Part shown: in pieces, positions 21,645-35,107 of the stretch | Layout: every line of letters starts with the position of its first letter | How positions within the stretch are numbered: the first letter of the stretch is position 1 | Notes under the pieces: generated by a model | Seen by the model: the letters and a program-made list of their open reading frames with translations, nothing else | What the model was told of the DNA's origin: nothing | Databases searched by the model: none | Position numbers and translations under genes: made by a program | DNA from: Cryptomeria japonica | Lineage: Eukaryota; Streptophyta; Pinopsida; Cupressales; Cupressaceae | Reading direction: 5' to 3' | Assembly (NCBI RefSeq): GCF_030272615.1 | Contig: NC_081412.1 | Location: 19,383,932 to 19,447,931 of the forward strand | Length of the DNA stretch: 64,000 nucleotides

Positions 21645-21965
21645 TGTGCTTTAGCGCTATTGACATGTGTTTTAGCGCCTTCGATAGCCGAGGATTTAGC
21701 ACCTTTGTCTGAGTTCTAGCATGTTTGGTTCATAATTAGCGCCTTTGTCCTTGTTATAGCACTATTGTCGGTTAAATATCGCTATTGTCACTCTTTTATT
21801 GCATTTGCGCTCTTTATCTGACAAAATTTTCATTTTGTTTGACAATTTTAATTAACGCTTCTGTCCATCTTGTAGCATTATTGTTGTTCTTTTGGCGCCT
21901 TTGTCAGTCTTTTAGTGTGTTTGTATTAAAGTAGCACTTCTGTGTTTACACAGAGTAGCACTTTT
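21645..21965 (+). repeat. Degenerate short repeats of TTAGCGCCTTTGTC
   Basis: About a dozen imperfect copies of a 13-14 base motif (TTAGCGCTATTGAC, TTAGCACCTTTGTC, TTAGCGCCTTTGTC, TAGCACTATTGTC, GGCGCCTTTGTC) occur every 20-30 bases, immediately downstream of the primer-like site. They look like leader-region repeats of the Gypsy relic; function unknown. Confidence 0.6.
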
Positions 21966-23890
21966 GTAACAGAGAGTTGAAAAAAAATATTGTGTAATCA
22001 AAAAATCAAAATTTTAAGCTTGTAGAAGCCCACCAAAAACCTTCTTTTTCACTAACTATTTATTTTTATTTTTTTGTGCAGGTTTTCTAACTTCTTGTTT
22101 TGTAGGATTCGAGGAGTTAGGAATTTTTTTTTTCTTTTTTTCTTTCTTTCTAAATCTTTTCTTTTAAAGTTAGATTTAAAAAGAATTCACTTTCCCTTTT
22201 GATTTAAAAATAACTTCATCTTTCATTTTGGTTTAAAAATCAACAAAATTTTCAGTTGGGGGTTTAAAAAGAATTTCTTTTGCAAACTTAAAACAAACCA
22301 CAAAATCAAACAAATAACTTTGTTTTCTTGCAAGTTAGGGACACACTTTCCTTTTTGGGTTTAAAACAAACAAAATAAACTTTTATTTGTTGCAAGGATA
22401 AAATTCACAATCAACTCTTTATTTTGCAAGTTAAAAAGAATAAACAACATGTCCATTTTGTTTACAAAATCACTTTTACTTTGAGAAACGATCTTTCAAT
22501 TTTGTTGACCAGGATTTTCAATTTCCTACTTAGAAAACAAATTGCCTTGTGAATTTAAAAAGAACACCATGGTTGTTGGAGCAAAATCTCCAAATAGCAT
22601 ATAGATCACATTGCAATAAACCAGTTAAAAAGAACAAGTGTTTTCAGTGTTTGACACACTTGTGCAAAAATCTGTAGAGTGGTCCTATTTCTAACACACA
22701 CTATCCTCTCCCTTGGCTCTCGTGGTCCTAGGTGCAAGGGAAAAGTGTTAGTAATGCTCAAAATCTCTTATTTTTAAGAGAGGCCTACCAAGAGACACAT
22801 CACTCTTGGGAACGCCTTGCATGTTAAATCTTTCGAGCCGCTACTGAAATCAGGTGAGAGAAAAAGTTGTAGCCTTGGGTGTAGTTGTTCCTACAGTGTA
22901 ACTTGCCAAAATGACATATGGGCCCCACCACAAGTTACAAGGCTCTTAAGTGAGTCACTACAGAATGAATTTACGTCCAAAGACATCAAACATTACTAAA
23001 CACCTTTTATTATAGAAGCCCGCCTGTTCTATTGATTGAGAATATTTGTGAAAAGTTTAGTGCAAGAGCATAGATGGTTTTTCTCTCAAGATACTCACCA
23101 TTCATATTTCCTTGAGTAGAAACAGGGCTTTTTGAAAGGCTACTTGTAGCTTGATGAAAGTGGTGACTCCCCCATCATAGGGATCATCTATTTGCTATGC
23201 TCGCGCAAAACTTAGTATATCACATCCTTACCTGCCACGACAGGATTCATAAGGTATGTAGTACCAAAGTCGAAGAAATATCAAAATGTGGGCTGAAAAT
23301 ATCGCAACTAGCCAATGACCTTAGGGATAAAAAGTTTTTGAGTTGTATTCGTTTTGTGGTAGACTAGTAACAATTTGAGCCAATTTCAGGATTTTGGGAA
23401 ACATAAAATACATTTGTAAAAAGAGTCAAGAAAGTTCATGATTGGGTTGATCTAGATCCACACCTATTTTTGCCTTTTGTTGAAAAAGGGCAAAGTTATT
23501 GTGCTTGTGTGCTTGCATTGTTTTCTTGTCAATGAAATTCAAAACAATTTTAAACCAAGTATTTATCATGTTCGTGTAAATAATTATTCATCATGGATAT
23601 TATTACATTTACTTAAGTTAACTTAGGATAATGCATCTCTTTCTAGTTTGGATATGAGACACTTAGGGAAGCGTGCATATAGGGATATAACTTGTAGGAG
23701 AAATTCCACCTTTTGTGGTCTTATCTTACTATTACACTCCACATTCAGTGGGTCATCCACCTCTTGTGGAATATTATATTATTTCTCCTACCTACCCCTA
23801 GTATTTCTTACCTACCCTTATTTCTTATTGAGCTACATGTCATGATTGTGTGCTCACATATCCATATGGCTTGCCTATATAAGAAGGCTC
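21966..23890 (+). other. Untranslated leader of the Gypsy relic
   Basis: No convincing frame. The text is A/T-rich with several AAAA and TTTT blocks and a moderately GC-rich patch near 22690-23000 (CACTATCCTCTCCC...). It lies between the primer-like site and gag, as the long leaders of Tat-type Gypsy elements do. Confidence 0.4.
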
Positions 23891-23897
23891 ATATTCA

Positions 23898-25484
23898 TTG
23901 TATTGGTTAATCCAGTTGATCATTTGCATAATGATGAGAATACAGTTTGTTCTTGTCATTCTTTTGTCTCTCTTTTCTGCTTTTCATATGGCTTCCACAA
24001 TTTTAAACACTAAAGGTATGGAGTTTGAGTTGACTAATTTCTTCCATGTGAGTTTGGGTGAATCCTCTATTCCTACACAAGACATACCTAACATCATGGT
24101 GAACTATTCCTCTCACACTTCACATGATGAGGATGACTCCTTAACTCAAGTAAATATTGACCAATTGGGGAAGCTTGACCATGAGTTGGATAGGCTTCAA
24201 CAATGGACGCGTCAAGAACACTCAAATAGTGAGGCAGTCCCCTTGATTGAAGGATTGAGGAGAATGATTCAAAGTGATGAACATGACATTGCTCTTTTTG
24301 TTGACACTAATTTTGTTCCAATATAATATTATGCCAAAATTCTTACTTACTCTAATCCTATAAATGAAGTTGATAATTCCATTCCTATGCCTACATCTTT
24401 GCCTAATGTGTCCACATATACATCTTCAATCATGGCTACTTCCACACAAAATGTTAATAGTAAACATGTTAGCCATGCGATAAATTCTATCAATCAATAC
24501 TCCTACATGCCTCCATCATTTAGCCTTGCATTTGTTTCCCAACCATCTCCTATACCCACTTATCACAATGTTCCACCTACCTATTCCAATGTGACACCTC
24601 CCCACTCTATTGCTCCACCTGCATGTTACAATGTTACACCTCCATCAAAATCCAACATATCCAATGCCAACTCATTCACTAAAACCACTATCAACAATTT
24701 AGGCCAAAGTGTTTCATCCATACAAAAATAATTAGCTTCCTTAACCTAATCCAAGTTCAATATCCACACATGTGATGTAGCTAATCCACTTTCTAAAGAT
24801 ATTGCCTATGCTATTATTCCTCAATACATTGATGTTTGCCAATTGAAGTTGGACAATGGAAAAGTTGACCCCCTGACTCATATGAAAATATTTAAAACTT
24901 TGTGTAGTGATTTCTCACATGATCATAGACATGAAAAAAATATTCACATGCACTTTTAGAAATAAATATTTGAAATGGTATTTCTCTTTGCCTCTTTATT
25001 ATATTGATTCTTTTCAAAAATTGGATAAAGTATTCATACAATAGTTTCAAAATAATATTGGTCATCAAATTACTTTGACTAATTTGAAACATTTTAAGGA
25101 GATAAAGAAAAAGTGACTCATTTTATTGGTAGATATAAAAATTTAAATTCACAACTTTCTTATCATGTGCTTGATGGTTATGTTCAAATAATTTTAATTA
25201 ATAATTTATAAAAGGATATTAAAGATAAGCTTGTATTTTCTAAGTTTACATATTTTACACAATTGTGTGTAGAGCTTCATAACTATGAACTTCAAGCTAT
25301 CCAATTTCAATCCTCTTCATTTGTGGCTTTGGTTGATAAGAATGAGAGCACTATAAAATATTTTAAAAGCTACAAAAATAAATCAAGGGCTTCATCAAGA
25401 TCAATGATAACTTCCAATCATGTTGATACACAAGTAGCAACCACAACACTAGGTGTGGCCTCTTTATCATCAATATTTACATGA
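23898..25484 (+). pseudogene. Gypsy gag relic
   Basis: Frames at 23898-24326 (…ILNTKGMEFELTNFFHV, then a charged segment), 24387-24731 (Pro/Ser/Thr-rich, with repeated VPPTYSNVTPPHS) and 24760-25484 (FKTLCSDFSHDH, VTHFIGRYKNLNSQLS, LCVELHNYELQAIQ) follow the order of a Tat/Ogre-type gag: N-terminal part, proline-rich linker, capsid domain. Stops and frame changes are frequent. The protein would form the capsid; nothing here is functional. Confidence 0.55.
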
Positions 25485-25589
25485 CATAATTTTACTTTTC
25501 TTTCTAAATAATTGCATAGTATAATGCATAAATCGATTTATTGTAATGTGATGAAGTTTCCTTGTTCATACCCATAGATATCTATAAAC

Positions 25590-26300
25590 CTTTGCTAGTT
25601 ACCTTTTATCCTTAAGCCTTTTGCCAATACCATCATCAAGTCAGTCATGATACTAAGAATTATTATAAATTGAAACATGTCATCCAAGACCTTAAATTGA
25701 TTCCAACACTATAAATGTAGAAGGTGTGAATGATAAAGGAAATAAATCTGTAGCACCCCCTAATCAAATTTTTCAAATCTTTACCAATCCTTTGCCTTCT
25801 CCTTCTACCAATGTTGTTTAGCCTAGCTAACACAATCACATGACTATCGAGGATATGTTTGTTGAGACTAACATTGTTGTAAACCTTATTTAGCAACCTA
25901 AGCCTAAACCTAAACCTCTTGTTACTTTTGACTCAAGGGAGACTATTAATGCACCTAATAGAGCATTATACATTACTGCAAAAATTAAAGGAAAGCTCTC
26001 ATGAGGAGAACTCATTGATCTAGTATGTATGGTGAATGTTATTAATGAAGAAAATATTTATACTCAACACTTTTATCAATAGACTTATGAAAAAAATGAT
26101 GTTATGATTTTAAGGTGCATGATGGTTTCAATTAACCTGCCATATGTTCCATCACTCTTCCTGTCGAGGTTGGCACTAAGTTCTTAGATGTTACCTTTGC
26201 TATTATCCCTACCTCTGACCAATTTCTGTGATTTTGGGGCATCCTTGGCTCTCTTCCATGAAATCTATCCCTTCTACCATCCATAAATTTTTTTTAAGTT
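25590..26300 (+). pseudogene. Gypsy gag end and protease-region relic
   Basis: In the third frame the sequence reads YHHQVSHDTKNYYKLKHVIQ, then VNDKGNKSVAPPNQ and FQIFTNPLPSPS. This matches the degenerate CCHC and linker found at 37000 in the Gypsy element and at 63480-63700 on the opposite strand. Weak traces of a protease region follow (INAPNRALYITAKIKGKLS, LPVEVGTKFLDVTFAIIP). Many stops. Confidence 0.5.
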
Positions 26301-26755
26301 ACCTCACAATAGGCATATTATCATGATCAATCATAGTCTTTACTATCACTTAGCAAGACATGGAAACTTCAACCATGATTTCTTTTGGCCTAAGTAACCT
26401 GAACCTTTGCAACCTCAAAAATATATCCCTTTCTTATTTTATAAAAAAATAAAAAATGCAAGGATATAGGCCTCAAGTAAAACTAAGGATCCTTCACCTA
26501 TGTATATTCCTCCTCATCTTAGACTTTAACTTCTTCATACACCTATTACTCCTAATATATGTTGTAGCCCCACCTCCAATATCTTAGAAAGGAAACAACC
26601 CAATATCATCCACCTCTCAACCTAGTGAGGCTTCTTTAGTTCCTCCTAAAAGGGAAGAAAAGAAGCCTATGTTGAGTGATCCCCAACCTTCATCCACACA
26701 AGTTTCAAGTAGAACCTAGAGAAATCGTAGTGTGAGAGAACATCGATGAAGATGA

Positions 26756-28108
26756 TGTTGGCATTGCATGATGAATTGCATTGATGAAGTATAGTGTTGT
26801 CATTTATGTCAATAGCAACCGGTAATGATGTTGTAAAATAGTGAATGCAACTAGTATCAATGAAGTAGTGAAGGAAATCGGTATTTTTATTGAAGTTGAG
26901 ATCAACCGGCAACCCTAACCAGTTGATAAGCCTAACCCTAACCAATGGAGCTTGGTGAATCGGCTATGTTGATCGATGATAGAATGATGATTGGAGATGG
27001 AGATGCCACATATGCATAGTGCATGTGATGAGTTTCAAAGTGATGTTGGTGCATGATGATAAACGTTTATCTTGGGAATGGGAAAATGCATAGCCTAAAG
27101 TGAAAATGCATGATGATCTACATGATCTAGGAGCGGTTGAAGTTGTCTAGAACAATGTGTAGTTGATTGCTATGTAATCTAACGATTATGATTGAATCGA
27201 TATGTTTGTAATCTCTATGAGATTTGTAGGTTTTGTGATGTGTTATCGACCTATTGTATTTGTATTTAAGGACGATGAGTTCTTTGTATTTGTGTTGGAG
27301 AATTCGGTTAAGTGTGGTAGTGTGATTGTTGCCGAACCAGAAGGAGTGGACCTGCAGAATGTTGTGAAGGAAGATAGGAGCAAAAAAGGATCTGACTAAG
27401 CAAGAAAGTGCTATTTACAGATTAGCAAAGAACGTGTTGTTCTCTAACCATTGCATCAATTAAATCCCTTGACCAAGTAAGCTTTAACAGGCTTGGTGTT
27501 GTTTAAATCCTCTAACCAGCTGTTCCATTAACTTGGATTTGAAATCCTCTACCGAGGTTACTCTTAACAAGGTATTGCCTTTAATTGGGTATTGTAGTCA
27601 ATCCTTTAACAGGGTGGTCCTTAACTAGATCTGTTCTTAATAGGATATTATTGTAAAAGCTTCTAACAAGGCTTGGCTCCTAACAGGGTGAACCTCAGAA
27701 GAGTTCAGAATACTTATGGGTATTCATCCCCATTGTGGTTTTTCCCATTTGGGTTTCGACATGAAAAATAATTTTGTCAAGTGGTGAATGATTTTGTGGT
27801 TGTGTTTTGATATGGTTGATACGTTAACTGGTAAATCCACTTAGATATGTTTAGATGACCAAAAGTGATCTAAATGATCTATTACTGATGTTAGTGAAGT
27901 GGTTTAATGTTTTGTTTAAATGGTAAGTGAGTATCAGATCTGTTATGTTGCATCATTATTGTATTGATTAACTGATAAAGTTTAATAGTGTAGTTGCAGA
28001 TTTGTCTAAGTGACTAAATTGGTATGCTTAGTGAGATGTTCTTGAGTTGGAATTAAGTTTGGTAAAAGTTTGGTATATTTTCTATCTATTGATTCAACCC
28101 CCCTCTCA
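26756..28108 (+). mobile_element. Copia-type LTR (probably solo) inside the Gypsy relic
   Basis: It begins TGTTGGCATTGCATGATG and ends ATTCAACCCCCCTCTCA. It contains the 'taaccgaggt/taacaaggt' repeats and the GTGGTTTTTCCCATTTGGGTTTC box near 27737, as in the other Copia LTRs here. No primer site or gag follows; the text after 28108 resumes Gypsy-like sequence. The flanking bases (GATGA before, GTAGT after) do not form a clear duplication, so the exact right end may be off by a few bases. Confidence 0.65.
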
Positions 28109-29444
28109 GTAGTTTTACGCGTTAAAGATCCTATTGTGATTAATTTGGATGATGATGTTGATGCTAATCATGTTGATGGAACTTATATTTTCATGACATG
28201 CATGAGGTGATTGAGATTAATTATGATTTATCTTCAAGATTTTCAAAAGCATTAATCCTAGCTCCTAGTGACAAACAAAGTGATCCATCATTAGAGAATG
28301 TTCCTTGTTTCAAAATTTTTGTAGCTCATATATTGTGCTTGTTGTGCCTCCTAATCCTCTTCCATCTTTCGTACCATCCCTAAATGGTGTTGAGAAATAT
28401 TGGGAGGCAAATGATTTTCTTGACTAGCCTCACCTATAGAGTTGATACTATTTTATGTTTTCTTCCTAATAATGTTCTTCTCTTGTAATGTGATTCTTAA
28501 TATGTCTTTGTGCTATGTTAAGCTCTCTTTGGATGACCCTTGTTGCTTTGTTGGCACAAGGTAATAAAGGGATTGAATTTTTTTTGATATTCCTCTTTTT
28601 GTATCTCAATTATTCTATATGGCATATTCATGTTGTGTCGTAAATGTTATTTTATCATCAATGTGATTGTGTATTATCTACTTGGTGACGATGCAAAGTG
28701 TTGAGATCTCTCTCTTTTTGGTCTGTTTCATGTTGACCCAAAAAGACTTATTTTTGCTCATCTTATGTGTTCTTCTTCCATTAGTGCTCATAGTTCCACT
28801 ATCTTTGGGGAATGAGGTCAACTCAATACAATCATACTTGATATACATGATTTATCTATTGTGCATATTAACCCTAGTTAGTGGATCCCTTATGTGATCT
28901 CTCTTTGTATATTATGCTTATTTTCCCTTGATTTGTCCTATCTTGGGGGCATATCATTGTAGTGACATTCTTGTCTCTATGATGCATGTATGCTACCTTA
29001 AAGAAATTTCTCTTGATAAGGTGTGCATGAGTGTTTTAACATATGGGCATACACTCCACTCTTTGTTACAATTTGTGCACTCACCATGAGGTTTGGATTG
29101 TACACTTTGATAACATACCACATGACATGTTTTCAATTCTTTATTTAGATTACATTGCAAATCAAGCCTCTTTCTTTGTAATCTTTGCACTGATTTTCAG
29201 TTCAATTTTTTCTCTCTCAACATAACTCATAATAAGCATAAGCCTTACTAGGCCAGTATAGTAATGACTTTTCTCTTTCCTCTTCATGTGTTTCTACATT
29301 TATATTGATATTAGATTGTTAAGATTCTAATTCCCTAGGGACTTGGTGTGTCTTGTGTCTTTAATATCTTGATGAAATTTTTTCAATACTACTCTTTACT
29401 TTATCAAGAGTATAAATGCAGGTTCATACTCCCAATAAATTGGG
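28109..29444 (+). other. 3' part of the Gypsy relic, non-coding or unreadable
   Basis: Scattered short frames only. 'TTGTTGCTTTGTTGGCACAAGGTAATAAAGG' (28548) and 'CTATCTTGGGGGCATATCATTG' (28946) look like the post-pol region of Gypsy elements. A polypurine-like TTGGGGGCTAAATGAAG (29440-29455) may mark the start of a 3' LTR. Confidence 0.35.
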
Positions 29445-29449
29445 GGCTA

Positions 29450-30130
29450 AATGAAGTATCATAAATTAAATCCTAATACAATTTTGTACTCACTTAGGCC
29501 TCACTTTATAATTTTGGCCTCCTATGTTATGATTATGTTTGATTATGCTCACACCGGCTTCAAATTGAAAACTTTATCTACCATTTTTTTAGTGGTCCAT
29601 AGTTCAACCCTGATAGGCTGGACAATGGAAACCCAAAATACCCTCATCTTTGGATAATGGTTCTTCAAGGTGCCATTTTCCAACTTGAAGGGACCCCTTC
29701 CAATAGGCATGACATGAGAGTGGGAAATCCTTCTCTGTTTTAGCCTGTTTCATTAATTCAAACACCTTTTGTGATGATAGGTATAAAAGGAAATTTTATC
29801 TCTTTATTCTAAACATCTCTCCAATAATTCTCAATTCAATTTCTCAAGAAATTCAAGTGAGCAATTAATCAAGCATCTTTGAGGTATTAATGGAGAGGAT
29901 GAATTCAAATTTTGAGTATTCAAGATGGCATGCATGATCAAGTTCATATGAAGATTCCTACATGATAACCAAATCATAGAATGAGCCACTCCTTTGATTG
30001 TTTTTGTCCCCTTGGAAAATATCTTCAACCAAATCATAGAATGAGCCACTCTGTTGATTGTTTTTGTCCCCTTGGTAAATAATTCAAATTGCCTTTTAAT
30101 GACACAAAATTAATTTTCATGTGAATGAGA
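29450..30130 (+). mobile_element. Possible LTR after the Gypsy relic
   Basis: It follows the polypurine-like run and has a TATA-like GGTATAAAAGG near 29779 with a CT-rich start region 30-40 bases later. No paired LTR was found, so this is tentative. Confidence 0.3.
29967..30078. repeat. 60-bp tandem duplication
   Basis: Two copies starting AACCAAATCATAGAATGAGCC at 29967 and 30027. They differ at only a few positions (for example CTCCTTTG versus CTCTGTTG), so the duplication is fairly recent. Confidence 0.9.
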
Positions 30131-30779
30131 AGAAATAGTTTACATGTTGTTGAGAGGGTGACACCTATCCCCCACATCTAACAAATTTAGCTACTTCTAC
30201 ATAATTAATTTTGTGACAACTAGAGTCTTCATGGATCATATGATACTTTTCACACTTGTGATTCCTACCTCTTATGCAACTCATTCAGTTAAACTAAATA
30301 ATTCACTTTGATGGCATGAAAAAGGCACTCTAGATGCTTCAATCGATGATACGGTACATTTTGAGTATTTTTTCAAGGGTTCATATTTGACCAAGAACAA
30401 AATTAAGAATTGTGGTATGAAAAAAAAAACTATTTAGGGGTTACAAGGGATCCTTAAATAACCAAAAGATATAATTTCTCCCTTCACTTAACTCTTTCTT
30501 TCTACTTATTCCTTTATCACTTTGTGGATGGTTGAATGTCTCCAACTTTTCCTTTAATAGGGTTCACCATGAATCTAGAATCTATTGGGGGATCTATAGG
30601 GTTTTAATAATCACTTAATATTCTAATTGGCATTTTTAAGGGTTTCTAGAACACTCAAAACCTCTGGTTTCTTTGATTTTTATTCTTCTTTACTTCTCAT
30701 TGTTCCTTTTCTCTTGTCAACACCAAGGGTAATTTTGGGAATCACTTTTGATTCTAGTGGTGGTTTATAAACCTTTGGA

Positions 30780-31110
30780 TGCCAATGGTGGTTTATGAAC
30801 CTTGGAAGTCATCAATAAAACTCCAAATTCTCTTATTTCACTTCATTTTAGCATTTGATTTAACCTCTATCATTATAATCACCTAGTCATTCATTTTGTT
30901 GCCACTAAGGTTAGTTCACAAACCTCATAAGTCATTGATGACTATCCCAAAACATTGTACTAATGCCTCAAACATGAAATGTCACAACTTCTTGAGGTTC
31001 TTAGAACACTCAAGACCTTTGATTTTTACTAATTTCTCCATTTCCTTCTTTCATTGATGACAATGACACCTTTCTAAGAATTTGCTTGGGTTCGGTTACT
31101 AGGAAGGCCA
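30780..31110 (+). repeat. Dispersed repeat, left copy, outside the Gypsy LTR
   Basis: Sequence such as AACCTTGGAAGTCATCAATA, then 'agcatttgatttaacctctatc' and 'ttcacaaacctcataagtcat', is matched in the same order and orientation at 56300-56670 on the other side of the 31642-56113 unit. Similarity by eye is moderate. No coding sense is apparent. Confidence 0.55.
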
Positions 31111-31641
31111 CATGCCTCATGCTCAATATGGTAAGGGAGGAGGGTGACCATCAAAACATCAACATGTTAAAGACTTGGACATTTTCACAAAGAATATTTG
31201 GGATTCTACTTATTAGGGCAATGGGGTGAAGCATGCCAAAAATGGTAAGGATACAAAGTAAATTGTATCAACCCAAAAGGGTAACAATATTTAAACATAG
31301 TATACTTTTGAAAGGCCTGAGGGTATTGGGGAATTGATAGAGGAGCCATGTAGGCACAAGGATGACCAAAAGATTGATAACCCAAAAAAATTAATTTTTA
31401 TCCAATTTTGACTTTTCAACTCAAATTAATGACTAGGACATGAACATAGGGAAATAAAAAATAACAATTACTAACACAATTATTCGCATAATGCTCCAAT
31501 TTCATTATAGAATCTGTAGTTATAAAATCCATTATGTTTTTCATAAATGATATAAACACAAAACTTCTTCAAGTATTGTATTTTTATTAATAAAATTTGG
31601 AAAATAAACTTTGATGAAATAATTATTAACATAACATACTA
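31111..31641. other. AT-rich spacer, nothing recognised
   Basis: No frame or repeat boundary is supported. It borders the LTR at 31642. Confidence 0.5.
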
Positions 31642-32362
31642 TAGACACCTAAAATTGTCTTGTCTAATTAAATAAATATTTTTATTTATTTAATTAATTC
31701 ATTTATCCTCTTCTAGCCTTTTTCCTCATTTAAATAAATACTTTTATTTATTTAAATAGTCCTTTCCCCTAAATTAAATAAATATTTCATTTACTTAATT
31801 GATCCCATTTCTTGTATTAATTAAATAAATCTTTATTTATTTAATTAATTCATTAGCCTTTTCTACCTATGACACATGTCATTCATCTCTTAACTCCTAC
31901 ACTAACTACCCTCTCATTATTTTCTTCTTTCTTTTACCTACCCTTTAATCCTAGCCGACCATCTATCTTTTACACCTCTTAATCTTATCGCTCCATTTAT
32001 TACAATATATTCTATATAAGAGGATGCTTCTTTCATTATCAATCCTCCCAGGAATTCTAGAGCTCAACTACGCTTTTAAAGTTTCATATGTGATCTAGCT
32101 ATCAACCACATTTCCGTTCTTTGTTGAACTCTTGTGGACACATAAAATCTGAGAGCAACTATATCAAGTAAGATCAATGGAGATAGGAAGAATGGAGATT
32201 CAAACCCTAGTGGGCATATCATGGTATAAGCTTTGTGATTTTGTTGATTTGCATTGTCTTAAGTAATCTTCATATGTTATGGTGGATCTTTGTTGTTGTT
32301 AGGCTAGGGTTTCGTGGTTGAATCATTTTAGTCTTTGAATATTGTTGTTTCCATTATCACCA
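31642..32362 (+). mobile_element. LTR of a Gypsy Tat/Ogre-like element (left copy)
   Basis: It is matched by 55362-56113 from 'aaaattgtcttgtctaatta' to 'ttgtttccattatcaccataa'. The U3 side is full of ATTTATTTAATTAATTCA palindromes; TATA-like TCTATATAAGAGGATGC lies at 32010. It ends CACCATAAA, close to a primer-like TGGCATGCCCGGTAGGAC at 32372. The first base pair appears mutated (TA for TG). The right copy has about 30 extra bases near its start. Confidence 0.75.
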
Positions 32363-35107
32363 TAAAATTTTTGGCATGCCCGGTAGGACATGGATTTTTT
32401 TTAGATCTATGTTTTTTTTGCAGGTTTTTTAATAACCCTATATTGCTATTTTGTAAAACAATTTGTAGAATAACCTTGTGCAGCTAGGGTTTTGGACACA
32501 AGATTAAGATCTTAGAGAGATCTGATCCGATTTCTCACACGGCTTGGAATTTTTGCACAAATTTTTTTTGGCATGTCGAGGACAGTATCAAAACCTTGTA
32601 ATCTAAAATTCAAATTTTTTGGAGCATATTTGCATTTTCTATAATTTTGTTTATTATTTTTCATAAAAAAAATAATTTTGAGAGAAAATGATAGAATTTA
32701 TTGGATTTTCTTATATTTTTGGAAATTTCTCAAATTTATACATAGGATCTATTCTTTGTGATTTTAATTTTGAACCAAAATATTTCCTTAAAAATCCAAT
32801 CTTTAAAAATTAGGATTTTTCATTATTTTGATCAGATCTCACAAACGGCTTTGAATTTTGGCATCACATTTTTGTTTCAAGTCAAGAATAGTATCAAAAG
32901 TGCTTGGTAAAAAAATCAAATATTTTGGAGTATATTTGAACTTTCTATGAATTGTTTATGAATTTTCATAAAAAAATAATTTTGACAGAAAATGAGTGAA
33001 ATTTTTGGATTTTTTTTACAGTTTTGGAAAGTCCTCAAAATTATATATGGGATCTGTTCTTTGTGATTTTAATTTTGATGCAAAATAATTCCTAGAAAAT
33101 CAGATCTTTAAAAATTAGGGTTTTGCATTATTTTGATCATATATCACAAACTGCATGGAACATTTGCAAGATTTGTTTTATGCGGGTTGGGAAGGATATC
33201 AAGAGTTTCAAGTAAGAAATTCAGATTTTTGGGATCAATTTTGCATTTTATATGATTTTTTTAGGATTTTTCATAAAAAAATGATTTTTGGAGCAAATTA
33301 GCATTTTTTTTGGATTTTCTTATATTTCTGGAAATGTCTTGAAGTGTTACAGGGGGTTTGTTTTTTATGATGGAAAGTAATGCATGGAAAATCAGATATT
33401 TGAATCTATCAAAAAATGTCTTGTCGAAGGCCCCTATTTCACAAAGTGTTTTGGGATTTTATTAAAATAAACCTAACTTGTTTGCTTGCAAGAAGGGGTA
33501 ATCATTTGAAACAACCCAAACTACTAACAAATATTTGTTGTAGGATCTTGGCAAGGGTTTTTTTTTTATTTTCATTGTGTGCCTTGTTTTCATAGATTAG
33601 CAAACACTTCAATTGGTGCACTAAAATTGAACCAATGCCTTTTGTGTCTTGAGCAATAGGCTCTTTGTGTTTAATATTTAGAGGGTCTTCCTCCCCATGT
33701 GGTGATTAGGACTACTAGTGAGGAGGGAACAACCCAAGTGGTAGCGAGGAAAACCCACCTCTTCGGAACCACTATAAATAATTGTATCCATGGTGAAAGC
33801 CATGGGTAACGTGTACTGATTAGTTCATACTGACACTATGTCGCCCCATAAATCTATTTGATCAATAGTAGGGAATAACCCCTACCGACTGGGAGCCTTC
33901 TATATTTACAGAGCTAAAAGTGTCACATGTATGGCCACACAAGTGGATGCCCTTACTAGAACCTTTTTGTTTTAGAAAGCCAAAATCCTTCTAGTTGTTG
34001 GGGAAAGAGGTCGGACCTCTGGAGGGGCCCTCACACATACGGTTCTTAGTAGAGATACAAAGTTCACCACGGGGAGTTTTCTGGGGGACTGGTGCTTGGC
34101 TCCCCCGGAGAAGTGAGTGTCGAGGGTGGAGCCAGTGGGGTCAAGCATCCAAGTATCCACTTTGAATAGCGTAGCCTCAAGGGAAACCCCATGTGGGATC
34201 AACAACTATTGTCCTGGCCAACCATAGGAATTGTGCTTGTCTTCTTTTAAACTTTAAAACATTCAAGATCAAACATCAAAACAATGTGTCTTTTGTGTCT
34301 TCAAGTGTATGCAAAACATTTTTATATCAAACAACACACTTTTCTTTTGAGTCATTTTGAGTCTAAACACCTACAAACATTGATTCCTCATCAATATTGT
34401 GTACTCTTGTCACAAAAAATGGTCAAAAATTAAGATTTGGTCACAACAACTTCACAAATTGGGAAAATTGTACTCAGGTTTTATAAACATGTCTGTGTAC
34501 TTTAGCCATGTCTGTGTTATCATAGAAAATTGCATTCACAAAATCTCAGAAACGTGTCTATGCAGCATCTAGTCAAGTTGGGTAGCTGTATCTGTGAAGT
34601 ATACAGGCACATCTGTGTTCAGTATTGGAAAAAACTTACAGTCTAACAAACAAGAGCAATTAGTTTTAGAATTCTTGAGCTTCCTAGGTTATTTCTCTAG
34701 GTTTTCATCTAGAATTCAGCCTATTTCTGGGTCTCACAAAGTTCATCATTTCTTTACACCTTGCATTACATTCACATTTGTCTAAACTTGAGTCAAAATG
34801 TCACTTGCTTGTCCCCATCTTGCTTTGTCAACAAAATACATACAACAACATTTTTCTAAGTGGTCCCTCATCAAGGTCTGTCACCTTTGGTCTCATTTCT
34901 TCTTACTTGGAGTCAAGGTCAACTTACCTCATCAAGAGATCTATCATCTCTTTGGAAGCCACACTGAATCTACTACATACATACTTGGTCTTACACTTTG
35001 GACATTGCAAGTACACCTCAGATTCATTTACATTCCCTCCAAATCTTGGTCTTCCATACTCTTTCAATTTTCATCTAGTCTCACACATCTTGGTCAAGAC
35101 CTAGTTC
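32363..35107 (+). other. Long leader of the Gypsy element
   Basis: It starts with the primer-like site. Three diverged copies of a segment then follow: 'gatctcacaaacggctttgaattttggcatcac' and 'gaaaatgagtgaaatttttggatttt', at about 32525-32760, 32830-33060 and 33130-33360. A GC-rich block at 33990-34215 (GGAGAAGTGAGTGTCGAGGG) comes next, followed by AT-rich text up to gag. The short frames at 33972-34205 (-) and 34594-35115 (+) have no recognisable domain and are not called as genes. Confidence 0.55.

Noticed and set aside
26667-26945. Minus-strand frame of 92 codons
   Set aside because: It straddles the start of the Copia LTR at 26756 and has no recognisable content.
33972-34205. GC-rich minus-strand frame of 77 codons
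   Set aside because: It lies in the Gypsy leader; GC content keeps it open and no domain is visible.
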